From contig JANYHG010000254.1 in assembly GCA_025359165.1 (NCBI GenBank), positions 1 to 46,882 of the forward strand: 46,882 nt of DNA, given 5' to 3'. Shown here in pieces: positions 23,381-34,419 of this stretch. The notes below the pieces were generated by a model. It was given only the letters and a program-made list of their open reading frames with translations. It did no database searches and was not told the origin of the DNA. Position 1 is the stretch's first letter. Each line of letters opens with the position of its first letter. Source of the DNA: Hyphomicrobiaceae bacterium. GTDB taxonomy: Bacteria; Pseudomonadota; Alphaproteobacteria; Rhizobiales; Hyphomicrobiaceae. The translations under genes and the position numbers were made by a program.

Positions 23381-24430
23381 CTAGCGCGTGCCGCGGTTGA
23401 TGGTTTGCGCAAGATCTTTCAGTACAGACGCGACTTCCGACTGCTGAGCCGACTGTTCGTCGACCCACTCGCGCACGACTTTCTGCTCCGCACGCATCTG
23501 CCGGACGAGTTGATCGACGCCGACCGCGAGATTGTTCACCGTCTCATCGGCAACCGCACCACCGGCAGATGCAACGCCTCCGGCCTGACCCAGCCGGTTG
23601 GACAGTTCCGTGATCGCCTGCTGCATGTCGTAGAGGGCGACGGTCAATTGCCGACTGGCCAAATCCGAACTCGCACCGCCGCCGGCCGGCCCCAATTCGG
23701 TAATCCCCGACAGCCATTCCTCGAGTTCATTGTAGAACCGTGTGCTGGCATGACCGGCTTGAAGCTCGAGAAAACCGAGGATCAGCGACCCGGACAGGCC
23801 GAGCAGGGATGCCGAAAACGCGGTTCCCATGCCTTTAAGCGGCGCGGCCAGTCCGTCCTTGAGCTCCTGAAATACGATCGTCGAGTCGGCGCTTTTGGTA
23901 TCGAGGGCACCGATCGTGTTGCCGACCTGACTGATCGTATCGAGCAAGCCATAGAACGTGCCGAGCAGACCGAGGAACACCAAGAGCCCGACCATATACC
24001 GGCCGGTGTCGCGGGCCTCGTCCAGGCGCGCACCGATACTATCCATCAGCGAGCGCATCGAAGTTGTAGATAGCGACAACGTGCCGGTACGATCGCGGAG
24101 CATGTTCGCCATAGGCGACAGCAGCTTGGGTTGCGGCCCATGAGTCAGTCCCGGATCGGCGATGCGGAAATCATTGACCCAGCGAATCTCAGGGTAAAGC
24201 CTGACGACCTGCATGAAGCAGTAAAGAATGCCGAACAGGAAAACGCCGACGATCAAGCTGTTCAAAAACGGGTTGGTGAGAACGGCAGTCTTGATGGTGG
24301 GCCAGATCAAACCCGCGACCATCACGACGATGATCAGGAATATGATCATGTTCAAAATGAATCGGCCCGGCTTCGACAACGTCTTGTGCAATGGCACCGT
24401 CGAAACTTCGGATTGCTTCATCTTTGCCAT
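23381..24430 (-). CDS. MotA/TolQ/ExbB proton-channel family protein
   Basis: A 349-residue inner-membrane protein with four hydrophobic segments (about 24-47, 56-73, 145-166 and 200-220). The family core GLLGTFYGLLDTI and GMGTAFSASLLGLSGSLILGF is characteristic. A C-terminal helical region (about 270-349) follows. Such proteins form the proton-driven stator with a MotB/TolR/OmpA-type partner, here the next gene. In Hyphomicrobiales a chromosomal pair like this is common; its job is unknown to me. It precedes the OmpA-like gene by 79 bases and is probably transcribed with it. Short direct repeats lie upstream of its start. Confidence 0.9.
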   Translation of the reverse strand: MAKMKQSEVSTVPLHKTLSKPGRFILNMIIFLIIVVMVAGLIWPTIKTAVLTNPFLNSLIVGVFLFGILYCFMQVVRLYPEIRWVNDFRIADPGLTHGPQPKLLSPMANMLRDRTGTLSLSTTSMRSLMDSIGARLDEARDTGRYMVGLLVFLGLLGTFYGLLDTISQVGNTIGALDTKSADSTIVFQELKDGLAAPLKGMGTAFSASLLGLSGSLILGFLELQAGHASTRFYNELEEWLSGITELGPAGGGASSDLASRQLTVALYDMQQAITELSNRLGQAGGVASAGGAVADETVNNLAVGVDQLVRQMRAEQKVVREWVDEQSAQQSEVASVLKDLAQTINRGTR

Positions 24431-24466
24431 GAGTTCGCCATGAGTGCCGACCTACCTCGGCGATCG

Positions 24467-24546
24467 CTGTCTCAGACCATGACTGTCTCGGACCATCACT
24501 GTCTCGGACTATCACTGTCTCGGACTATCACCGTCTCGGGCAATCG
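24467..24546. repeat. Five direct repeats of 16 bp
   Basis: Five adjacent 16-base units with consensus CTGTCTCGGACTATCA. Units 3 and 4 are identical, unit 2 differs by one base and the outer two are more diverged. They start 37 bases upstream of the MotA-like start codon, in its leader or promoter. Confidence 0.9.
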
Positions 24547-24712
24547 CCGCGCGACCGTAGTACGAAGCGAAGCACCACGATCCCGCACCAAACAGTGTAT
24601 CAGAAGCCTAGCGCTTGTCTCGGCCCTGCGAACCAGCCACTGAAAATCAGACCCTACGCGCAAGGATCACCAAATGAACGGCATTTTTGGGGCCGACAGC
24701 AGGTGTTGCCGA

Positions 24713-25768
24713 TTATTCGCACACGGTTTTGAGCACCCGCGGCGCCATGTCGACGTGAAAGTGGTTGCGATGCGCGGCGTTGGCTTCCGGCCCCAGTACG
24801 GTCCCGAAGATGCGGCATGCAGAAACGTGGGCTGCGCGGAGAAAATCGGTCTTTCCGGCAGCGTTACCGGGTATCACGGCCCCGTCGTTCTGCTTTGGGC
24901 CCCCAAGACGGCTGGCGCCTCCCAAAATGCCGGACAATCCCAAATCGCTATCGGCGGGCAGTCCGAGACCGATCGATCCGCCCTCACGTCCACCGATCGC
25001 GATGGAGGGTCGGACGATCGCGATCCCTGCCGCTGCTCCAGCAATCGAACCCGTCATCACGCCGGAGGGCGCACCGGGATGCGGCGCCGACGATGGCGCG
25101 ATTGTCGCCAAGCCCGTCGCGGGAGGCTTCATGCTGGGGTGAAGCGCCTCGTTCTTCTTCGCAGCCGCCACCTGCGCTGCCACGTCCCGGCCAGTCATGC
25201 CCCAGTCGGCGAGAACGTCGCTCGATAATCCCTTCGTGGTCATGAACGCTCGAATATCGACAGCGTTGGCACGGCCATGCTCGCTCAGACGGGTGTTGCG
25301 GCGACCATAGGCGGTGCGGCACGAATACGAACTCATCGTATCGATGCGAACGATTTCAGCGCCCAGATGCTTTCGCGCCAACGGCTGCAGATCACCCTTG
25401 ACCCAGCGATGCAGAGCGGCAGCCATATCGCACGTAATGGTCACCGGCGGCGAAAAAGCGACCTGCGGCGAGCGCCCGACACTGATCAATTCGACCGGCG
25501 CGGGGGAGCCGCAGTCATGATCCTTCACGGGGGCCATCGGTCGCGCAACGATGTCCAGGCCGCGCAGCAATTGCGTGCAACGTGCCAATTCTTTGGTAAT
25601 TTCTCCAACCGGCCAGAACAGCGCGTCGGGTGGGATGTCGATTGCGGCCGACGGTGTCGTAGTCACTTGCGCCGACGCAGCCGTAGACCAGGCGCAGATC
25701 AAAATCATGCCGACCGCATAGGCGGATCGCCATGACTCACCTACCGTCGAAAACGGAGTCGAGACCAT
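24713..25768 (-). CDS. Extensin-like family protein
   Basis: A 351-residue exported protein with signal peptide to about residue 33 (AASA-Q). The extensin-like C-terminal domain is recognisable in two parts: SSYSCR (146-151) and SEHGRANAVDI (162-172), and VSACRIFGTVLGPEAN (315-330) with HRNHFHVD (333-340). These His/Asp motifs recall zinc peptidoglycan peptidases of the D-Ala-D-Ala carboxypeptidase (LAS) fold, so a cell-wall role is likely (inference). Between the two parts is an insertion of about 120 residues rich in Gly, Ala, Pro and Ser. The gene points away from the pseudo-crotonase gene. Confidence 0.82.
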   Translation of the reverse strand: MVSTPFSTVGESWRSAYAVGMILICAWSTAASAQVTTTPSAAIDIPPDALFWPVGEITKELARCTQLLRGLDIVARPMAPVKDHDCGSPAPVELISVGRSPQVAFSPPVTITCDMAAALHRWVKGDLQPLARKHLGAEIVRIDTMSSYSCRTAYGRRNTRLSEHGRANAVDIRAFMTTKGLSSDVLADWGMTGRDVAAQVAAAKKNEALHPSMKPPATGLATIAPSSAPHPGAPSGVMTGSIAGAAAGIAIVRPSIAIGGREGGSIGLGLPADSDLGLSGILGGASRLGGPKQNDGAVIPGNAAGKTDFLRAAHVSACRIFGTVLGPEANAAHRNHFHVDMAPRVLKTVCE

Positions 25769-26076
25769 ATTTGCGATACTTTCACCAATCGATGTCGGCG
25801 ACTCGTACGGGCCAAGACATCAAGAGAACAAAACACCCGCGCACGAGGGCAGCGGAATTCACGCACGACACGGCTTACAGGACGCACTTTATCGACGCAC
25901 TATCTGATATCGACGCTGGTTGCGACGCTGGTATCGACGCACTGCGAACGGCGGTTTATACGAAACCGGGTCAGCCAACGGGGCGACTCACTACGTGTAC
26001 GCTGAATTCTTACACCGAAGACGCCTACAGCGCACCTTCAACTCGAAACAAAAGTGTTGAACTTCGGGAATTACCT
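25769..26076. other. Non-coding region between the extensin-like and crotonase-like genes
   Basis: About 308 bases. A rightward frame is open through it, but its translation (rich in Thr, Arg and Asp, no family resemblance) suggests non-coding DNA. Short repeats of ATCGACGC occur at about 25890-25945. It should hold two divergent promoters; none is clear. Confidence 0.45.
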
Positions 26077-26964
26077 GTGAATCACTCGTCAGATATTACT
26101 CCATTTACAGGAGTTAATTATGGCTCCAACTTGGCGGAAACGTCTGGTTTCGGGGTAGCGGGCGCCGTAGGAGTGGTCGATCTCGGCGAAAGTTCAGTTC
26201 CTGACTTCGACGTGGCATTGATGACACACGCGAGGCAATGGGCACGGTCGCCGGAGATATACGCACTGATCCTGGAGCTATCGTCTGCGCGGTCGCTGAT
26301 CCATTCGCACCGAACTTCCCCGTTGGCGAAAATTCATGACTTGCTGCAACTGTACTGGCGGCTCGATTGCTTCCCAAAACCGCTGATCTCGCTGCTGAAT
26401 GCTCCCCTCGACGCCGCCACAGCCGGGCTGACCACCTTCGGCACGCATCGGGTCGCCGGCGAAAGCTATAGATTTTCGGTGTGTCCCGGCAACGGCATAC
26501 CGGCGGCTGGAGTTGCCTACGCACTGGCGCGTGCGCCGAGCGCCTTGGCACGCGAACTTGTCTTGACGGGCCGTAGTCTGGCTCGCGACGAGGCCTGGGC
26601 TGCGGGGCTGGTCACGCATTGCATACCATCCAGTGCATTTCCCGAAATCGTCGCGGCGTTGGCCGATGGGCAGCCCGTCGATCCGTTACTCGATGGCTTG
26701 CACGAGGACCCAAGCCCGCAGCCGCCGCGGGCAGAGATGGTGACGCCACCCGCGACCGGACTAACAGTGGGCGAGCGCAGCGCCATCGAAAAGCTGATCT
26801 TAGCGGCCGGTCAGATGGATGTGCACGACAGCCTGGTCGCCACCTATCGTATCGCGAACGCACTGCACAGCTTGGTGGGCCAAGATGAATTGAATTCGAC
26901 AGATGTACTTTTTTCGACACCGGAAACAGGTGATTTGCGGCTCGCCCTCCGCTCGCAACTGTAA
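26077..26964 (+). CDS. Degenerate enoyl-CoA hydratase/isomerase-like protein
   Basis: A 295-residue protein with a crotonase-like fold, closest in pattern to 3-hydroxyisobutyryl-CoA hydrolase: KPLISLLNAPLDAATAGLTT, THRVAGESYRFSV, and LTGRSLARDEAWAAGLVTH are recognisable. Key positions have changed. The Gly-Gly-Gly oxyanion loop reads AATAG, and the place of the catalytic Glu (PETG in active members) reads CPGNG. It is therefore probably inactive or has another activity. The start is not certain: GTG 26077 with GGGAA upstream gives a normal N-terminus, but the frame is open back to 25732. It is followed by ldtR after 180 bases. Confidence 0.68.
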   Translation: MNHSSDITPFTGVNYGSNLAETSGFGVAGAVGVVDLGESSVPDFDVALMTHARQWARSPEIYALILELSSARSLIHSHRTSPLAKIHDLLQLYWRLDCFPKPLISLLNAPLDAATAGLTTFGTHRVAGESYRFSVCPGNGIPAAGVAYALARAPSALARELVLTGRSLARDEAWAAGLVTHCIPSSAFPEIVAALADGQPVDPLLDGLHEDPSPQPPRAEMVTPPATGLTVGERSAIEKLILAAGQMDVHDSLVATYRIANALHSLVGQDELNSTDVLFSTPETGDLRLALRSQL

Positions 26965-27144
26965 TTTGATCGATTTTGGGACACATTCTTCGAAAAAGCG
27001 TCGAACAACGGTTATCAAGTCATTGTTCATTTACCATTGCATTTAAGGGGGGCTTAGGAGCTTTCTGGTAACTTCCATCTCAACCCGGAAACAACGGGAT
27101 GCGTCATCAGTTGGTGAAAGCCAGAACGGCAGGGAAGTATCGTA

Positions 27145-27666
27145 ATGAGTGTTGCGTTGAATGCCGCGCGTGCCATCGCGCCAAAGAAAGACACCGGCAA
27201 AGATCCGATCGTGGAGAGTGAATATCTGCAGTCGCTGCGTCTTATAGAGCGTTTACATCGCCTTCTGCTCGATGTCATCAAGGACGAATTCGATCGCCTC
27301 GGCGGTTCGGAGATCAACAGCGTGCAGGCGTTGCTGTTGTATAATATCGGCTCCAGCGAATTGACGGCGGGCGAGTTGAAAACGCGCGGCTATTATCTCG
27401 GCTCGAACGTATCGTATAATCTAAAAAAACTCGTCGATATGGGCTATATTCATTACAAGCGCAGCGATACCGACCGCCGATCGGTTCGCGTCAGCCTGAC
27501 CGAAAAAGGCAAAGATGCGTGTGAAGTCGTGCAAGATCTCTATCAGCGCCAGCTCGGCACGGTCGAACAGGTCGGCCAGGTCAGCTTCGAAGAATTTCGT
27601 GTTCTCAATAAATCGCTGGTTCGTCTCGAGCGCTTCTGGACCGACCAGATCCGTTATCGTTTGTGA
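27145..27666 (+). CDS. ldtR: LdtR-type MarR-family transcriptional regulator
   Basis: A 173-residue winged-helix regulator. The recognition region is LKTRGYYLGSNVSYNLKKL (around 83-101) and the wing KRSDTDRRSVRVSLTEKG. The segment around GYYLGSNVSYN is distinctive of LdtR, known from Liberibacter and other Hyphomicrobiales as a regulator of an L,D-transpeptidase and osmotic tolerance. The first 20 residues are a disordered basic tail. AGGGAAG precedes the ATG. It ends at a strong terminator. The target gene ldtP is not in the window. Confidence 0.9.
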   Translation: MSVALNAARAIAPKKDTGKDPIVESEYLQSLRLIERLHRLLLDVIKDEFDRLGGSEINSVQALLLYNIGSSELTAGELKTRGYYLGSNVSYNLKKLVDMGYIHYKRSDTDRRSVRVSLTEKGKDACEVVQDLYQRQLGTVEQVGQVSFEEFRVLNKSLVRLERFWTDQIRYRL

Positions 27667-27722
27667 TCCGGACGCACTAAAAATTTACAAACTCGACCCG
27701 GTTCTCCCAACCGCCAACCTGT

Positions 27723-27749
27723 AAAGGCGTCGCTTCGGCGGCGCCTTTT
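27723..27749 (+). terminator. Terminator of ldtR
   Basis: AAAGGCGTCGC-TTCG-GCGGCGCCTTT is an 11-bp stem (one G-T pair) with a stable TTCG loop, followed by TTTTC. It lies 57 bases after the ldtR stop and could also serve the convergent glpK. Confidence 0.88.
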
Positions 27750-27758
27750 CAATTTGGA

Positions 27759-29258
27759 TCAGGATGCGTGCGTGTGGTGCAGCGTTGCCGCGATGGCCCG
27801 CCGCCAACTCGCAAGCTTGCGTTGCCGCGTGGCGTCACTCATCTGCGGCCTAAAGCGGCAATCCCGTCGCCAAAGATTCGAGAAACCGGCTTGATCGGGC
27901 CACACGCCCGCACCGTGTCCCGCCAGCCACGCCGCCCCGAGCGCGGTCGTTTCCAATACGGCGGGACGGTCGACGGGCGCATCCAGTAGGTCGGCGAGTG
28001 CTTGCATGGTCCAGTCGCTCGCTACCATCCCGCCATCGACCCGCAAGACCGTATCTGCCGCGCCGTTCCAATCGCGCCGCATCGCAACCAGCAAATCCTG
28101 CGTCTGAAACGCGACGCTTTCGAGTGCTGCCCTTGCCAGTTCCGCCGCGCCGGTGTTCCGCGACAGACCGAAGAGTGCGCCGCGCGCGTCCGGCTGCCAG
28201 TATGGTGCACCGAGGCCGACGAAAGCCGGCACCAGCACGACATCCTGATGTGGATCAGCGGCAGCTGCGAGGGCCGCCGTTTCCGCAGCGTTGCCTATGA
28301 TCTTCAGTCCATCCCGCAGCCACTGCACAGCGGCTCCGGCGATAAAAATGGCGCCTTCCAAAGCGTAGGTACGCTGGCCATTCAACTGATAGGCGACCGT
28401 GGTCAGCAATCGATTGCTCGAAGCAACCGGCACCGTGCCAGTGTTCAGCAAGGCAAAGCACCCGGTGCCATAGGTCGATTTCATCATGCCGGGAGCAAAA
28501 CATGCCTGTCCGATCAAGGCTGCCTGCTGATCACCTGCCACACCGCGAATAGCAATTGCCGCGCCGAAATGGGCGGCGTCGGCCACGCCGAACTCTGCCG
28601 AACAATCACGCACGTCGGGCAAGATTGCGTGGGGAATGCCGAACATACGCAGAAGATCATCATCCCAACCTCCGCGATGGATATCGTAGAGTAACGTCCG
28701 CGACGCGTTTGTCGCGTCGGTCGCGTGCACCCGGCCGCCGGTCAATCGCCAGATCAGAAAGGTATCGATCGTGCCAAATGCAAGATGTCCGGCCTCGGCG
28801 AGCGCACGAGCGCCCGGGACGTTGTCCAGCAGCCAAGCGACTTTCGTGCCGGAAAAATAAGGATCGAGAAGCAATCCGGTTTTCTTCGCAACGGTCGATT
28901 CGAGCCCGTCGGTCTTCAGCCGCTGACACAGGTCGTGCGTGCGCCGATCTTGCCAGACGATCGCGCGGTGGATGGGCGCGCCGGTGCGGCGATCCCACAG
29001 CACGCAAGTTTCGCGCTGATTGGTGATGCCGATCGCGGCGATATTCTGTGCGATGAGTTTCGATGCACGGATCGCGGTGCGCGCGGTCGCGAGCGTGGTC
29101 GTCCAGATGTCTTCGGGGTCGTGTTCGACCCACCCCGATGCCGGATAATGCTGCGGAAACTCCTGTTGGCCGACGCCGAGCACACCGAGGCCGGCGTCAA
29201 ATACGAGCGCGCGACTGGATGTGGTGCCCTGATCGATTGCGAGAATTGCGCTGCTCAT
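27759..29258 (-). CDS. glpK: Glycerol kinase
   Basis: Phosphorylates glycerol to sn-glycerol-3-phosphate with ATP, the first step of glycerol use. The 499-residue protein has full family length and is a FGGY kinase: N-terminal [15 protein letters not shown] (6-20), [14 protein letters not shown] (about 80), [24 protein letters not shown] (around 165), [14 protein letters not shown] (about 265), and [12 protein letters not shown] near 405. No glpF or glpD is adjacent. It begins 20 bases after a CoA-transferase gene and may share its transcript. Confidence 0.97.
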   Translation of the reverse strand: MSSAILAIDQGTTSSRALVFDAGLGVLGVGQQEFPQHYPASGWVEHDPEDIWTTTLATARTAIRASKLIAQNIAAIGITNQRETCVLWDRRTGAPIHRAIVWQDRRTHDLCQRLKTDGLESTVAKKTGLLLDPYFSGTKVAWLLDNVPGARALAEAGHLAFGTIDTFLIWRLTGGRVHATDATNASRTLLYDIHRGGWDDDLLRMFGIPHAILPDVRDCSAEFGVADAAHFGAAIAIRGVAGDQQAALIGQACFAPGMMKSTYGTGCFALLNTGTVPVASSNRLLTTVAYQLNGQRTYALEGAIFIAGAAVQWLRDGLKIIGNAAETAALAAAADPHQDVVLVPAFVGLGAPYWQPDARGALFGLSRNTGAAELARAALESVAFQTQDLLVAMRRDWNGAADTVLRVDGGMVASDWTMQALADLLDAPVDRPAVLETTALGAAWLAGHGAGVWPDQAGFSNLWRRDCRFRPQMSDATRQRKLASWRRAIAATLHHTHAS

Positions 29259-29278
29259 GTTTGTGCCCCTGCGCGCTT

Positions 29279-30406
29279 TTATGCCGAACGACCGAATTCG
29301 CGCCGGACCACGTCGGTGTCGGCCCCCAGCGCTGGCACAGCCCCGTAGGCAACGACGGCGCCGACGTGATGTGCTGCCGGCGACGGCATCTGCGCTGGCC
29401 CGCTCGGCGTCTCGACCGTTGTAAGATGCAGATGCGGATGCGCGATCAACCCGTGTACATCGTTGACGCGGCCGTAGGCGATTTCGACCTCGTCCATCCT
29501 TGCGGCGAGTTCGTCGAGCCCGCGTGTCGCAAACACATCGGCGATGATAGCGTCCATCGTTCGACGGTTGGCGACACGGGCGACATTCGTCGCCATGCGC
29601 GGATCGTGTGCGAGGTCAGCGCGGTCGAGCACTCGCGTGGCCAACACCACCCACTCCCGATCATTCTGGATGGAAATCAAAATCGGTGTGCCGTCGCGCG
29701 TTTCGAATACGCCATACGGTGCCACTGTCGGATGCGAGAATCCAACGCGCTTGGGTGGTTTGCCGCCGCCGGTTTGCAACAGCGGCACACTCATCCACTC
29801 GGCCATCGATCCGAACAGCGACACCTGGACCTCGCCGCCTTCGCCAGTCACGGCGCGCCGCAGCAGCGCTTCGAGAATGCCTTCGTACGCGTTCATGCCC
29901 GTCGCGATATCGACGACCGAGACGCCGACACGGGCGGGCGCTTCGGGGCCGCCAGTCAACGACGACAGACCCGACTCTGCCTGCACAAGAAGGTCGTAAG
30001 CTTTGCGTTTGGCATAAGGCCCCGCCGCCGAATACCCGGAAATCGAACAGCAGATAAGCCGCGGATACTTGCGCCTGAGTTCAGCGATCGGGAAGCCGAG
30101 CTTGCCGACCACACCCGGCTTCAGATTCTGCAAGAAAACGTCTGCGTTCGCCAGAAGGTTGTCAAGAAGTGTGCGGTCTGCGGCTTGCGTCAGATCGACA
30201 ACAACGGACTCTTTGCCACGATTGAGCCAGACGAAATAAGCGCTTTCGCCATTGACGAGCGTGTCGTAGTCGCGCGCAAAATCGCCCTCCGGGCGTTCGA
30301 GTTTGATGACGCGAGCGCCTGCGTCGGCGAGTTTGCGCGAGCACAGGGGGGCGGCGACCGCCTGCTCCAGAGCTACGACGAGAAGGCCTTCGAGCGGTTT
30401 GGTCAT
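29279..30406 (-). CDS. Class III CoA-transferase (CaiB/BaiF family)
   Basis: A 375-residue family III CoA-transferase, which moves CoA between carboxylic acids in the cytoplasm. The conserved N-terminal [21 protein letters not shown], the segment [15 protein letters not shown], and the catalytic Asp166 in [15 protein letters not shown] (equivalent to Asp169 of formyl-CoA transferase) are present. Some CaiB-type paralogues act as mesaconyl-, succinyl- or itaconyl-CoA transferases; the substrate cannot be told here. It stands upstream of glpK on the same strand. Confidence 0.93.
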   Translation of the reverse strand: MTKPLEGLLVVALEQAVAAPLCSRKLADAGARVIKLERPEGDFARDYDTLVNGESAYFVWLNRGKESVVVDLTQAADRTLLDNLLANADVFLQNLKPGVVGKLGFPIAELRRKYPRLICCSISGYSAAGPYAKRKAYDLLVQAESGLSSLTGGPEAPARVGVSVVDIATGMNAYEGILEALLRRAVTGEGGEVQVSLFGSMAEWMSVPLLQTGGGKPPKRVGFSHPTVAPYGVFETRDGTPILISIQNDREWVVLATRVLDRADLAHDPRMATNVARVANRRTMDAIIADVFATRGLDELAARMDEVEIAYGRVNDVHGLIAHPHLHLTTVETPSGPAQMPSPAAHHVGAVVAYGAVPALGADTDVVRREFGRSA

Positions 30407-30511
30407 GCGAAATCCGGTGAGCGCTAATTTCGGCGCATGTTCCGGCGCTTGGCCGACAAAGGCAAGCCGAACTCGTGTGTAAAGGTGGTCTAACGGCTGC
30501 TTCGGCCCAAG

Positions 30512-30817
30512 TTACTTCTTCTCCAGGAGCGCGCGACCTTTGTTGGTCAACATGTTCTGAACTGCGGTCGCAAATTTATGCAGCAACCAGGGAAGCATGA
30601 CTTCGCATCGTAATGTACGTTCCTCGACGATGATATTGCCGCTGACAGACTGCCCGACGGCGCGAACCTTGAAATCAACGCGATTGTCCGTCCAACGCTC
30701 CTCATCGACCGAAATGATTGGAACGGTCTTGGACGCGGACGCGAGCGCCGGCTTCAGCCGCTTCAGGGCCTCGTCTCTTCCGAGCGAGTGCGAAATCGTG
30801 ACGACAAGCGGTTCCAT
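30512..30817 (-). CDS. Polyhydroxyalkanoic acid system family protein (PHA granule region)
   Basis: A 101-residue protein of the family often named PHA_gran_rgn, found with PHA metabolism genes. The start MEPLVVTISHSLGRDEALKRL and the LPWLLHKFA ... LLEKK end fit that family. A small helix plus beta-sheet fold is likely. The ATG at 30817 lies two bases after the stop of the upstream gene; a TTG at 30823 is also possible. Its presence fits the phaZ gene elsewhere in the window. The biochemical role is not established. Confidence 0.85.
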   Translation of the reverse strand: MEPLVVTISHSLGRDEALKRLKPALASASKTVPIISVDEERWTDNRVDFKVRAVGQSVSGNIIVEERTLRCEVMLPWLLHKFATAVQNMLTNKGRALLEKK

Positions 30818-30819
30818 GT

Positions 30820-31239
30820 TCAACCCGATCGTGTGAACTCGCCCTCGATGATGGGGCCGAAACTACGGTCAACTCGTACGCTCTCAAGATAACTCCGCAG
30901 CAACGCCATATTCCTTATATTGGACCGGAACATGACGTCGAACGCATCGCCGAGCAGGGGAATCGCGCCCACCGACGTGTCGATGATGACATTGCCTATC
31001 ATGCGCGCAAGCAACGATCTTGGTGCACCGAGTTTGTGCGCCTCCCAGATCAGGTACGTGGAAACGAGGGAGGCCGCCAAGTCGCCGACGACGGGCAGCA
31101 ATCCAATGGCGGCGTCGATCCCGATTCGGACAGTCGTGCCGGGCACCACAATGATACCGTCCATCAGTCTGGCAATCGACTCAAGGCGCCGCATCGACTT
31201 TTCACGGCTGAAGCCAAGATTGGTCGCGTTTACTGCCAC
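30820..31239 (-). CDS. DUF4112 membrane protein
   Basis: A 139-residue protein with two Gly-rich hydrophobic stretches: GTTVRIGIDAAIGLLPVVGD (about 35-54), a pattern repeated as VIIDTSVGAIPLLGDAFD (about 85-102). This internal repeat is characteristic of DUF4112; function unknown. The GTG at 31239 overlaps the end of the GlsB-like gene by 10 bases; a later start at M16 is possible. The tight packing of three small genes suggests one operon. Confidence 0.85.
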   Translation of the reverse strand: MAVNATNLGFSREKSMRRLESIARLMDGIIVVPGTTVRIGIDAAIGLLPVVGDLAASLVSTYLIWEAHKLGAPRSLLARMIGNVIIDTSVGAIPLLGDAFDVMFRSNIRNMALLRSYLESVRVDRSFGPIIEGEFTRSG

Positions 31240-31493
31240 GGTTGGGTGCGCCCCCGACCAACGCCGAAAAAACTCAGCAACAGCACTGCCCCAACTGTAG
31301 CAACGGCCAGAGACGCGAGGTTGATACCGGGGTCATAACGGAATCCGAGGAGGCCCGTGAAGACAAACGCACCAATGAAGGCACCGACGATGCCGACGAC
31401 CATGTTCGCCAACAATCGATGCCGGTGCCCGGTGATGCGACCAGCCAACCAGCCCGCAATCACGCCAACGAAAATGTACGATAAGATGCCCAA
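31230..31493 (-). CDS. GlsB/YeaQ/YmgE-family membrane protein
   Basis: An 87-residue protein with three hydrophobic helices and the family motifs GVIAGWLAGRI, NMVVGIVGAFIGAF and AVATVGAVLLLSFFG. These proteins rise under stress in several bacteria; the mechanism is unknown. The start is TTG at 31493 with GAGG upstream. It is the first gene of the three-gene unit with DUF4112 and the PHA-associated protein. Confidence 0.9.
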   Translation of the reverse strand: MGILSYIFVGVIAGWLAGRITGHRHRLLANMVVGIVGAFIGAFVFTGLLGFRYDPGINLASLAVATVGAVLLLSFFGVGRGRTQPWQ

Positions 31494-31589
31494 AGTGCGC
31501 GCCTCATGCTCAACTATTCGAGCACTTCAACGCGACAGGCTTTGGTGAGTTCCGCTGGAGGCGGGTGGTGCAACTGGCGCGGCGGGGGC

Positions 31590-34177
<2,588 letters not shown>

Positions 34178-34419
34178 AAACACCAAGCACCGAAACTGCG
34201 GCCGGGGATGAATTTCCGGCTGCAATACGCGCTGGTTGACCACGGCTTTTCGGCACCCCGAAACGGGGTCGGTATATTCAACGAGAGAGTACACCGAAAC
34301 GCGCCCAAACGCACGCGCTTTCGTGCCGAAATCAACGACGACGAAGTGCAAAATTCATCTCATGATTTCAATGGTTTGTGGCCATCGTGGACGCTCATCC
34401 GCAGACCGCGTCCAAACGG

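Noticed and set aside
22273-24430. ZorA/ZorB of a Zorya anti-phage system
   Set aside because: The pair has the right domain types, but no ZorC, ZorD or ZorE genes adjoin; neighbours are an extensin-like gene and a small unknown gene. Similar pairs are ordinary chromosomal genes in Hyphomicrobiales.
24467-24546. CRISPR or iteron array
   Set aside because: Only five 16-bp units without spacers; no cas or rep gene nearby.
25732-26076. N-terminal 115 residues of the crotonase-like protein
   Set aside because: The stretch overlaps the start of the divergent extensin-like gene and does not resemble crotonases, whose fold begins after 26077.
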